This document shows positions 1-7,467 of a stretch of DNA of 34,017 nt, in pieces. A program made the position numbers and the translations under genes. The notes under the pieces are model-generated. The model searched no databases and was not told the DNA's origin. It saw only the letters and a program-made list of their open reading frames with translations. How positions within the stretch are numbered: the first letter of the stretch is position 1; each line of letters begins with the position of its first letter. Source of the DNA: Nitrososphaerota archaeon (GTDB lineage Archaea > Thermoproteota > Nitrososphaeria > Nitrososphaerales > CADDZS01); NCBI GenBank assembly GCA_027886795.1, contig JAPCJU010000002.1:1-34017 (forward strand). The letters run 5' to 3'.

Positions 1-1
1 A

Positions 2-619
2 CTAGGATGGAAGAAAACACTCGACGAATTGATCAAACGTAAACAGCCCAAATACAAGAATCTGCGTCGGGGTGAGTTTGGTGAAAGTTTGTCCGCGGCA
101 ATATTGGACGAGTTGTATGCGTATGAGATACCAGTGTATAAGCTCCGGTACACGCTTGAAGGAGATACAAGTCTAACAGGAACAGACCTTATTGCGCTCA
201 AATTAAAGGATAATGAAATTATGGAAATCTGTTTTGTTGAAAGCAAACTCCGCACAACGATCAGGACTGGAATTGCCGTCGAAGCGTACGACCAGCTCAT
301 GAACGATGCAACGCAAGAGATGCCGCCGATGATTGCTTTCATGTCGGACAGACTCAGAGAGATGAACCATTCCGCCTCGGATAGCTTCGACAATTACATG
401 TTTGATCGAAGTGATATGAGAAACGCGGAAAAATATTGTATTGTTCTTGTTTGCGACAAGGATAATTGGTCAGATACAACATTGAAAAACTTAGAGCAAC
501 ACATTCAAACCACGACTCGGAGAATCCACGTGGAATGCTTGAAAATCCAGAATCTTAAGAGTCTCAGTGATCGGGTATTCTCTTCAATTGGGGTTGAGAA
601 GGCATTAGACGATGAGTGA
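2..619 (+). CDS. hamA: HamA-like Hachiman nuclease/effector (DUF1837), 5'-partial
   Basis: Nuclease-like subunit of a two-gene Hachiman antiphage system. The translation carries a PD-(D/E)XK-like core: a GE-x2-ES helix near residue 16, then TGTD (D53) and VESK (E71, K73), numbered from the TTG at 29. This matches the DUF1837/HamA arrangement of GE, then G-x-D, then E-x-K. The frame stays open to the window edge (in-frame codons before 29 read LGWKKTLDEL), and the 196-aa track ORF is short for the family, so the true start is probably outside the window. The stop overlaps the helicase start by 8 nt, so the two are translationally coupled. In known Hachiman systems HamA is held by the HamB helicase and degrades DNA on activation. 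The identification rests on motif order and the neighbour. Confidence 0.8.
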   Translation, partial: LGWKKTLDELIKRKQPKYKNLRRGEFGESLSAAILDELYAYEIPVYKLRYTLEGDTSLTGTDLIALKLKDNEIMEICFVESKLRTTIRTGIAVEAYDQLMNDATQEMPPMIAFMSDRLREMNHSASDSFDNYMFDRSDMRNAEKYCIVLVCDKDNWSDTTLKNLEQHIQTTTRRIHVECLKIQNLKSLSDRVFSSIGVEKALDDE

Positions 620-3600
620 CGTCGATAAATGGGTTGACCGGTTTCAGAAGCTGGTAAATGATGAATCATTTCAAAGTGATATTGCACAGATCGACGCGAA
701 GGCGTTGCTTCAGGAAATTGTGATCGAGTCCCCTGTTAAATGGACGTATCTCCCTCAAACCGTTGTGCGGAATCTCACTGCAGCTAGCGTGGCATTGGAG
801 ATAATTTCAAACAAGGCTCCTGAAAAAATATCGGAGCTATCAAAATATATCCGAAGAATCGCAAGAACTTGGGAGAGTCTCGCTAAGCTCGGCGAACAGC
901 CTTCTCAAAAGATCGCTTATGTGAACGCCGCGATTGCGTATGAGTTAGCAGGATACCAAGCGAATGCTGTATGCATTTCCAAACTAGTTCACAATAGTTA
1001 TTCGACGAAAGATATTCCAACGATAGAGACTCTAACCAGCGATTTTCTTCAAAGGCTCTTCGTTTTCACACGTTATTCGACAAGTAAGCTTGTTGATGAA
1101 CCAGAGTCCTCCAAGATGTCTCCGGAACAAATTGGGAGAGCCGCTGCTCTCGGAATGGCAGCGAGAGGATATCGGTACGCATCTGAGTTCTTTCTTTCGG
1201 GCAAAGAAGAAGCGATGGAAGATGCTGCCACCAGTTTCGATGAAGCTAAGAGAATATTTTCTGCGCTCAGCATGGCATACGAGTACAGTCTTGTCAAGAA
1301 CATCAGATCTCTTCTGCCGGTCATGCAAGAAAGATCTACATGGACTTGTCTCAAAGACTCATTGAAGGGAAACTGGGCTTGGGAAAGATATCTTAGGTTG
1401 CTTGCTCGGGGGGTTGGAGCAAATGTTCTTTCCAGTCGTTCTGTTTCAGAGCTTTGGCCGTCGCAAACTCTTGCGTTAAAGGGAGGTTTGCTAAGCACGT
1501 CAAGCAAAATTGTGAAAATGCCAACGAGCGCTGGGAAGACCAGAATTGCAGAATTGGCAATGGTGCATATGTTGTTATCAGATCCCGGATCAAAATGCGT
1601 CTATATCGCTCCATACAGAGCATTGGTTTGGGAACTTGAACAGTCTTTCTTGAATCTATTTGGCGATCTTGGTTTTCGTGTGTCAACATTTCTCGGAAAC
1701 TTCGAGTCGGATGAATTCGAGGAATTACTTGCAGAGGATGCTGACATCTTGGTGTTGACCCCCGAAAAGTTGGATCTCCTGCAGAGAGTTTCTCCCCAAT
1801 TTCTTCAGAAAGTGAAATTATTCATCCTAGATGAAGGCCAAATTATGAATGAACTTTCGCGGGGTGTGAAGTTTGAGCTTCTTCTGACTAGGCTAAAAAT
1901 GCAACTGCAAGGAGCTCGATTCCTCTTTCTCTCTGCTGTCGTTCCTCAACAAACGTTGGAGGAATTTGCAACATGGCTTAATGGGGACAAGAACAGAGAT
2001 GTCACCGTTAGTGATTGGCGACCTTCTCAACAAAGACTAGCCATGTTTCGCTGGCAAGGGGACAAGGGAATTCTTGTTTATTCAAAAGACCCAGATCTGC
2101 AGATACCCAAAGAATTCGTTCCCGGAGTGATTGTTTCAAAAACATATGAATTCGTGAATCCTGAGACGAAGCGCCTCAACCATGATGAGTTCCCCGATAA
2201 GTTAAACAGACCACAGACTTCTGCGGAGTTGGCTTATGTCTTTTCTGATCTTGGACCAGTCTTAGTTTTTTGTCCAGAAATTAAGAGCATCGATGCAATT
2301 GGGAATGCAATCCTCCATCGTTTGGACCTGGCTGTCCTGAAAGAAGAGAAGATACCAATGCATTTTGCTCCTGGCAAACCTCTTCGTTCAAGACTGATCG
2401 CAGAGGAGTGGTTAGGCGGAGATCATTTGGTCACAAAATTGCTATCGAAAGGGATTGCAGTACACTATCGAGATCTACCGGAAAACGTGAAAAAAGCTAT
2501 TGAAAATGACTTTCGTAACAGACAATGCCGAGTAATAATCGCGACCAGTACTCTTGCACAAGGAGTAAACCTGCCGATAAAGACCGTCATAATTCATAGT
2601 TCTAGGCGTTGGAACACAACGACAGAGCGAATGGAGCGAATTGAAGCAAGAGAGTATTGGAATATAGCAGGGAGAGCCGGTCGAGCAGGTGAAGAGACTG
2701 AAGGTACAGTAATTCATGTTGTGGGTAAGCCACTAGACACTCTTGACTATCTTTTCTTCAGTCGCAGAAAATCCAACACAGAACCAGTGAAAAGCGCCCT
2801 TTTTCAAATTCTCGACAGTATTTTGCACGAACGATTGACTTTAGATGAGGTCAAACATATTATCGATCCTGAAATCTTGGCGCTACTGGTTGAAGAATCT
2901 TCGGGTCAAACAATTCAAGAAACGATGACGGGCGTTCTTAATCAGACGCTCTTACAGGTCCAGGCAACTATTGAGAACGTGAAAATTGACCCGCTTCACG
3001 CCGCGTTTCTAATTACGGGCGAAGAGATCGAAAAAAGAGTTCCAGATAAAGAACTCTTAAGGACCTATAGTACGACTGGTTTGAGCACTTCTAGTTGCGA
3101 GATCCTAAGAAAGTGTATTAGCAAAAATCAAGATGCTGTCAGGAAACTTTTGACTAGCTCGTCAGATGCAGACATAAGGCCACTATTAGATTTTGTTTTG
3201 GAGGCTTGCCTCCAATTGCAAGAGATGCAGCCTGGCGAATCTTTTGGCGGGAATCTGAATGAGCTATTGATGGAATGGATTAGAGGAAAAAGTGTTCCTC
3301 ATTTGTTTCAGCAGTTTCAGACCGAGTCTGGATCTTTGGAAGATCTTGCGAGATTTATCGGTGACAAATTCGCGTATAAATTCCCTTGGGGTATTTCCGC
3401 ATATGTTAGATTGGCAAAGCATTTGCTAGGATTAAAGGACGATGAGATAGCTGCCTTCGCAAAATTCTTGCCAACCATGGCGAAATATGGTGTGCCTTCT
3501 CCGATTGCAAGTTGGGCTCTCGCAATAGGAGTACCGTTTAGAGACACGGCAATTAGACTCGCGCAGAAGTACTTGATGCAGAACGGAAAAGTGGATACGA

Positions 3601-4040
3601 GAGATTTCCTTGAATGGTTTGGCAATGTGGACCCGGAAGAGCTTATCAGAGAATACGATCTGAAAGGAGTGGCACTTGAAGAAGTGAGCAAAGCTATAAT
3701 GCGATCCGCCAGTAATCCGCTGTTAGCTTCCTATAGAGGTCCCGCTAAATTCTTTCCTCATGAAACGTGGATAAAAGGGATAAAGTATGATAATCGCTCA
3801 CTAACAGCGATGAAAGCGAAAAAGGGCCAAAAATTGGAATTAGTGCGTGACTACGGTAATTGGGTTGATAGGAATGCAATCGAAGTCAGACTTGATAGAG
3901 AGCCAGTTGGCTATCTATCAAGAAGTCTGGCGCAGGTTGTTGCCCCCGACATTGATTCAGGTGCCGACATTGAAGCTGAAATAATCGAAATTGAGAAACA
4001 TGATTTTCCTGAGATCAAGATACGCCTCTCATTCGAATAA
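612..4040 (+). CDS. hamB: HamB-like Hachiman SF2 helicase with C-terminal HIRAN domain
   Basis: Large superfamily 2 DNA helicase, 1142 aa, partner of the upstream HamA. Visible motifs are Walker A PTSAGKT (about residues 303-309), motif II LDEGQ (about 405-409), motif III LSAVV (about 440), and motif VI NIAGRAGRAG (about 680-690). These are typical of Ski2/Hel308-like helicases and HamB. The N-terminal 280 residues are helical with no recognised motif. The last 90 or so residues (from KGIKYDNRSL to the GYLSRSLA segment) look like a HIRAN domain, a fold that binds single-stranded DNA ends. Motif II is DEGQ rather than DEAH/DExD, which is unusual but keeps the catalytic DE. The ATG lies inside the end of hamA. 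The downstream neighbour is convergent, so the operon probably ends here. Confidence 0.85.
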   Translation: MSDVDKWVDRFQKLVNDESFQSDIAQIDAKALLQEIVIESPVKWTYLPQTVVRNLTAASVALEIISNKAPEKISELSKYIRRIARTWESLAKLGEQPSQKIAYVNAAIAYELAGYQANAVCISKLVHNSYSTKDIPTIETLTSDFLQRLFVFTRYSTSKLVDEPESSKMSPEQIGRAAALGMAARGYRYASEFFLSGKEEAMEDAATSFDEAKRIFSALSMAYEYSLVKNIRSLLPVMQERSTWTCLKDSLKGNWAWERYLRLLARGVGANVLSSRSVSELWPSQTLALKGGLLSTSSKIVKMPTSAGKTRIAELAMVHMLLSDPGSKCVYIAPYRALVWELEQSFLNLFGDLGFRVSTFLGNFESDEFEELLAEDADILVLTPEKLDLLQRVSPQFLQKVKLFILDEGQIMNELSRGVKFELLLTRLKMQLQGARFLFLSAVVPQQTLEEFATWLNGDKNRDVTVSDWRPSQQRLAMFRWQGDKGILVYSKDPDLQIPKEFVPGVIVSKTYEFVNPETKRLNHDEFPDKLNRPQTSAELAYVFSDLGPVLVFCPEIKSIDAIGNAILHRLDLAVLKEEKIPMHFAPGKPLRSRLIAEEWLGGDHLVTKLLSKGIAVHYRDLPENVKKAIENDFRNRQCRVIIATSTLAQGVNLPIKTVIIHSSRRWNTTTERMERIEAREYWNIAGRAGRAGEETEGTVIHVVGKPLDTLDYLFFSRRKSNTEPVKSALFQILDSILHERLTLDEVKHIIDPEILALLVEESSGQTIQETMTGVLNQTLLQVQATIENVKIDPLHAAFLITGEEIEKRVPDKELLRTYSTTGLSTSSCEILRKCISKNQDAVRKLLTSSSDADIRPLLDFVLEACLQLQEMQPGESFGGNLNELLMEWIRGKSVPHLFQQFQTESGSLEDLARFIGDKFAYKFPWGISAYVRLAKHLLGLKDDEIAAFAKFLPTMAKYGVPSPIASWALAIGVPFRDTAIRLAQKYLMQNGKVDTRDFLEWFGNVDPEELIREYDLKGVALEEVSKAIMRSASNPLLASYRGPAKFFPHETWIKGIKYDNRSLTAMKAKKGQKLELVRDYGNWVDRNAIEVRLDREPVGYLSRSLAQVVAPDIDSGADIEAEIIEIEKHDFPEIKIRLSFE

Positions 4041-4094
4041 ATCAATGGCACCATGCGTCATGCTGAAAAAGAAGCCATGAGCGTTCATCTTTTT

Positions 4095-5252
4095 TCACTC
4101 TTCCGGTAGCGGAACCTTTGAGATCTCTTCGGGCGTGATCGTCGGTAGCTTGTCAATCATCTCCGCTGGAAGGATTCTCAACAGCTCGTAGGCCGACTTG
4201 TAGATTCTCCGATAGTCGTACTGCTGCCTCGGGATTAGGTAGTGCCTGGTAACTCGATGCGGGATCGAATGACCCATCATCGTACTGATAACGTTCTCGT
4301 TCAACCCCGCGTTCGTAAGCTGCGACTCGAAAAACCGCCTGAAAGCATGGGGCGAGAGATCAGGGATTCCCACTTTCTCGGCAAGCTTGTGAATGTCGTC
4401 TCGTACTCGGCGCGTCGCGTGTTTGCCACCGTAGGTGAAGAGCTTCCCTTCATCCAGGCTGAAATCAGTCATCCTCACGCACTCAGGCCCTAGGTAAGTC
4501 AATGCCCTAACCTTCGTTTTCTGTCTCGGAATCACTATCGCGATGTGAGGTTCCTTTCTGGCGCATTGCTCTGCAATCGAGTCAAAGAGCATCGGGCCGC
4601 TATTCTCCCTGTGATTGAATCGGTGAGCGTCCAGGTTCAGAATGTCCGTCTCGGAGAGCCCAGTCTGGCTTGCGAATAAAATGAAGCGTCTCACTTGCAG
4701 ATCATCAGCCGAAGCGAAGATGTATCGCAATTCCTTTAGTGTCGGCCTGTATCCGATGTCCTCGTCGCCAACGGTCAGCTTGGGAAGCTCATAGTTGAAT
4801 TCTAACCCGTATTGTCTCAGATTCTTTTTGATGAAAGCTGAAATGGTCGAGCATTTGTTCCTGACCGTTCCGACTTTCTGATCCTTGTCCCTCAGCACCT
4901 GGTAATATTCTTCCAAAATTTCTTCGTATTTCATCGGTCGGTTGGATTTTTTCTTGGCAGCCACGACAGCCTCGATCAGCTCGTCCGGCGACCTGTCCTG
5001 GCTCTGGCAGAATTCGTAAATCCTAACGATGTTCTGGCGCATAGTATCGATGGTAACACTCTGCCTGTCCGCGCTGTCGGAGATTCCCAAAACCTTCCTG
5101 ATGTAGAGTCGGACCGCTTTGCTTGAGAGCATGACGTGGTACTTCTCATTCAGCTCTTCCCGGAGCTGAGCAATGAACAGGTCGGTGTTTGAAATCTCCT
5201 CAGTCACTAGCTTAATTGTATCCAAGCCCTGGCTACTCCCGAAAAGTTTCAA
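4095..5252 (-). CDS. Tyrosine recombinase / phage-type integrase
   Basis: Site-specific recombinase of 385 aa with an N-terminal SAM-like core-binding half (about residues 95-170) and a C-terminal catalytic domain. Box II is clear: HAFRR gives H-x2-R, MMGHS gives the second His, and TRHYLIP holds the nucleophilic Tyr. At box I, where most family members have TGLR-x-SE, this protein reads TGLSETDILNL. The first catalytic Arg is therefore not in its usual place; it may be a divergent archaeal subfamily or an impaired enzyme. The start is TTG at 5252 with an in-frame stop just upstream. It lies at the end of a minus-strand set with a methyltransferase and a zinc-ribbon microprotein, and converges on hamB. 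It is the likely integration enzyme of an element in this window. Confidence 0.85.
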   Translation of the reverse strand: MKLFGSSQGLDTIKLVTEEISNTDLFIAQLREELNEKYHVMLSSKAVRLYIRKVLGISDSADRQSVTIDTMRQNIVRIYEFCQSQDRSPDELIEAVVAAKKKSNRPMKYEEILEEYYQVLRDKDQKVGTVRNKCSTISAFIKKNLRQYGLEFNYELPKLTVGDEDIGYRPTLKELRYIFASADDLQVRRFILFASQTGLSETDILNLDAHRFNHRENSGPMLFDSIAEQCARKEPHIAIVIPRQKTKVRALTYLGPECVRMTDFSLDEGKLFTYGGKHATRRVRDDIHKLAEKVGIPDLSPHAFRRFFESQLTNAGLNENVISTMMGHSIPHRVTRHYLIPRQQYDYRRIYKSAYELLRILPAEMIDKLPTITPEEISKVPLPEE

Positions 5253-5322
5253 TCATAAGAGAAAACGCAGGTGAACCTACTCCTCTATCTCATCTTCCAA
5301 AAAATGAGAATCCCTCCAGCTC

Positions 5323-5466
5323 TCAGACCGCCGCACAGTGTGTACAAAGCTCGGGCGGCATCCAGCATCCCGAGCAAACTGACCCGTCTAACCTTTCGTC
5401 GGTCAATAGATCAAGACCGCACACGGCGCAAGTTTTCTCCTGCGATTCTTCTACTTTCTCTGCCAT
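5323..5466 (-). CDS. Zinc-ribbon microprotein (47 aa), absent from the ORF track
   Basis: Small ORF too short for the supplied track. It begins with ATG at 5466, inside the last codons of the methyltransferase (16-nt overlap), and ends with TGA at 5323-5325. The 47-aa product has three CxxC knuckles: TCAVCG, VCSGCW and LCTHCA. It is acidic and Lys-rich at the N terminus (MAEKVEESQEK). Such tiny treble-clef or zinc-ribbon proteins are common in archaeal plasmids and integrated elements, probably as DNA-binding or protein-bridging factors. The overlap with the upstream gene and the dense Cys pattern support real coding. The exact role is unknown. About 70 nt separate it from the integrase. Confidence 0.75.
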   Translation of the reverse strand: MAEKVEESQEKTCAVCGLDLLTDERLDGSVCSGCWMPPELCTHCAAV

Positions 5467-6395
5467 AGTGTCCATCCCCGAACTTGAGTGTTAGTGCCGA
5501 TTCTGACCTCGATTGTGCCGATGATTTTCCACTGGTCTTTGCGGAACATCGGGTACAACGTGTCGAGCCAGCAGAGGAACGACCCCTTTGGCATTAAAAC
5601 GCCTAAATCTCTCAGGACTTGCTGCTGTCTGAACGGGAGCACGTTGAACTTGTGGAAGTTGCCAGGGTAAGGCGGATCAGCGTAGACGACGTCGACGATC
5701 GAGAATATTTTTCGGTAAGCTCGGCTATACTTGCGAATTATCCACCAATACTTGTATCGAGTTCGGCCCATCACTTTGACCTTGATACTGCCTTTCCGGA
5801 GAATGTACGAGTCGTGGTCCCCGATCTTCGGAGGATTGTTTTGGTTCCTGGTAATCTTCACATTGTAGCCCAGGTTTCGCACGTCGTCAACGATTGTCGG
5901 CTTGATGATCTCGGGTCGCTTGCGAACGACAGTCTTGCCTTTGACTTTTTGCCTAACTGTTCTCGAGATTTTGATCTCGGGATTAATGTCGAAGGTGATT
6001 ACGTTCGGCGGCTGCGGTCTCATCGTTCCCGCGAATAGATGAAGGAAAACGTCGGAATCCTGCTTGAAGAGTTCGTGGATCCGCGTGAAACAGGATGCTG
6101 GATAAGCCCCGAAGAAATCAGAATCTCGGCCGTACCAATTACCCAGGAGCCAATTTCCTTTGATGAATCCCTTATCCCAATCCATTCGAGGATAGTTGCG
6201 AAATTTTTGGTTGTAGAGACTGACCCGTTCCCAGAGATTCAAGTACCGAGTGTGCTTCCTCTTCTGAACGCTGCCGATTATTTCATTTGCCAGCTGATCG
6301 AGATTTTGCCTGGGAGTCTCTACTCTCTTTTCGGGCGTTTTGCTTATTGTCTTGAGCTGGTGTCGCTCCGTCGCTCTCCCTGGTGGTGCTGCCAT
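5451..6395 (-). CDS. DNA adenine/cytosine-N4 methyltransferase-like protein (DPPY motif)
   Basis: Predicted SAM-dependent amino-methyltransferase of about 314 aa. The start is taken as ATG 6395 (MAAPPGRATERHQ), because the 80 codons before it in the track ORF run through the promoter dyad and look non-coding; CAGGTTTG just upstream may serve as a weak ribosome site. A motif I-like segment (HLFAGTMRP, about residue 120, then FDINPE) precedes the catalytic YADPPYPGNF (about 238-247). This fits N6-adenine or N4-cytosine methylases. The middle carries many basic residues (VKGKTVVRKRPE). No restriction endonuclease sits beside it, so it is an orphan methylase, possibly of the integrated element. 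It overlaps the zinc-ribbon gene by 16 nt. Target specificity cannot be read from sequence. Confidence 0.75.
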   Translation of the reverse strand: MAAPPGRATERHQLKTISKTPEKRVETPRQNLDQLANEIIGSVQKRKHTRYLNLWERVSLYNQKFRNYPRMDWDKGFIKGNWLLGNWYGRDSDFFGAYPASCFTRIHELFKQDSDVFLHLFAGTMRPQPPNVITFDINPEIKISRTVRQKVKGKTVVRKRPEIIKPTIVDDVRNLGYNVKITRNQNNPPKIGDHDSYILRKGSIKVKVMGRTRYKYWWIIRKYSRAYRKIFSIVDVVYADPPYPGNFHKFNVLPFRQQQVLRDLGVLMPKGSFLCWLDTLYPMFRKDQWKIIGTIEVRIGTNTQVRGWTLWQRK

Positions 6396-6424
6396 CAAAC
6401 CTGCGCGGCGAAGAACGAATTTGC

Positions 6425-6515
6425 TTATAACGCTAAGTATGGCTCGTGGTCGAGCTTCTACAACATTCTTTGTAGAAGTTCGAGCTTCACAGCCCGCCTG
6501 CTTAGCATTATATAG
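6425..6515. promoter_or_regulatory. Divergent promoter pair around a central dyad operator
   Basis: Two TATA-like boxes face outward: TTATAA at 6425-6430, about 30 nt from the methyltransferase ATG, and TTATATAG at 6508-6515, about 27 nt from the TTG of the Thr-rich gene. Both spacings suit leaderless archaeal transcripts. Between them lies an inverted repeat, cgagcttctacaa (6451-6463) and ttgtagaagttcg (6470-6482), with one mismatch and a 6-nt loop. An outer GCTAAG/CTTAGC pair lies at 6432-6437 and 6501-6506. Symmetry and position suggest one regulator controlling both genes. No regulator gene is adjacent. Confidence 0.65.
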
Positions 6516-6539
6516 CGATCGGGATTTCACCGGGCAGCT

Positions 6540-7448
6540 TTGAACCGCGTAATTCTTACCATGATAACTGGTAGCTTGATAGTTGCGATAATAGTTGGCA
6601 CGCTTTTCTTTCTCTCTAATGCAAATGTCGGACAATCAACAATCTCGCAGCTGCAGACTTTTGCAACTGAACCTCAGACAATGCAGACCAATTTCACAAC
6701 TGAAACGCTCAATCAAACCGTTCTAGTTACAAGAACAATCTCGGGGCTGCCGCCGATCCAGACTACGACAACGAAAACTGTCACGGAGTACACAACCAGT
6801 ACTCGAGACGCCAGGGTCGAGAATACGACGACTGTTACCGTCAGCAGATGTACGTCAGGGTCGATCGCAGCAAATTGTCTTGGACAGGCAACTACCACGA
6901 CGACGCTGATCCAACCCACGACTACAACCACAACGTTATCGTCGACGAGTCAGGTTCCGACGACCACCACTCAAACGATTGCCCTAACTACTACAATAAC
7001 ATCGGACGGAACGACGACTCTCACAACAACGTCGATCAGTCCGACGACTCTTACTCAAACTCAAACAAGCACGAGTACGACGACTGTTTCTGGGCCAACG
7101 GTAACTCAGACGACGACATTGGCGCCGGGTACTACCACAGAAACGCAAACTGTGACAAGCACCCTTCCGGCGTCGACGACTACAGTAACGCAAACCTCTG
7201 TAACAACGACGACCAGCGTAGAAACGTCAACTGGAACCATCACGACCCAGGTAACCACCACTGCAGTATCTACCTCGTTCAGCACAACGACCCTAGTTAG
7301 CACAAGTACCGTAACGCTGCCACCTACTACCACGACCATAACTCAGACCAGTAACGAAACCACGACTGAGACAACGACGACCACTGCCCCGCCATCGAAT
7401 ACCACCGTTACTACAACTTTCACATGTACGTCCGGCGTGAACTGCTAA
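6540..7448 (+). CDS. Thr-rich mucin-like membrane-anchored surface protein
   Basis: A 302-aa protein with an N-terminal hydrophobic segment (MNRVILTMITGSLIVAIIVG, residues 1-20, continuing LFFL). It is a signal peptide or single membrane anchor. About 270 residues follow, made almost wholly of Thr with Ser, Val, Gln and Pro, as runs of TTTTT and VT/ST dipeptides. The only Cys residues are around CTSGSIAANC (about 104-113) and the last residues (FTCTSGVNC). The composition suggests a heavily O-glycosylated extracellular stalk. The DNA shows ACN/ACG codon runs, which also cause the long antisense ORFs listed in the track. The start TTG at 6540 is about 27 nt from a TATA-like box, so it is probably leaderless. 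Function is not known; adhesion, S-layer or envelope decoration are possible. Confidence 0.7.
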   Translation: MNRVILTMITGSLIVAIIVGTLFFLSNANVGQSTISQLQTFATEPQTMQTNFTTETLNQTVLVTRTISGLPPIQTTTTKTVTEYTTSTRDARVENTTTVTVSRCTSGSIAANCLGQATTTTTLIQPTTTTTTLSSTSQVPTTTTQTIALTTTITSDGTTTLTTTSISPTTLTQTQTSTSTTTVSGPTVTQTTTLAPGTTTETQTVTSTLPASTTTVTQTSVTTTTSVETSTGTITTQVTTTAVSTSFSTTTLVSTSTVTLPPTTTTITQTSNETTTETTTTTAPPSNTTVTTTFTCTSGVNC

Positions 7449-7467
7449 GGTCTAGGCGTTTTTCGTC

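Noticed and set aside
5619-6515. Plus-strand ORFs over the methyltransferase
   Set aside because: They are shadows of the minus-strand gene, which has clear DPPY and motif I segments.
6396-6635. N-terminal 80 codons of the methyltransferase track ORF
   Set aside because: They run through both TATA-like boxes and the dyad and have no family-like sequence; ATG 6395 is preferred.
6713-7339. Long antisense and +1-frame ORFs across the Thr-rich gene
   Set aside because: They arise from ACN codon runs in the real gene and give Val- or Asn/Asp-rich products with no domain features.
7161-7440. Tandem DNA repeats in the Thr-rich gene as a CRISPR or satellite
   Set aside because: The pattern is irregular codon repetition with no constant repeat-spacer unit.
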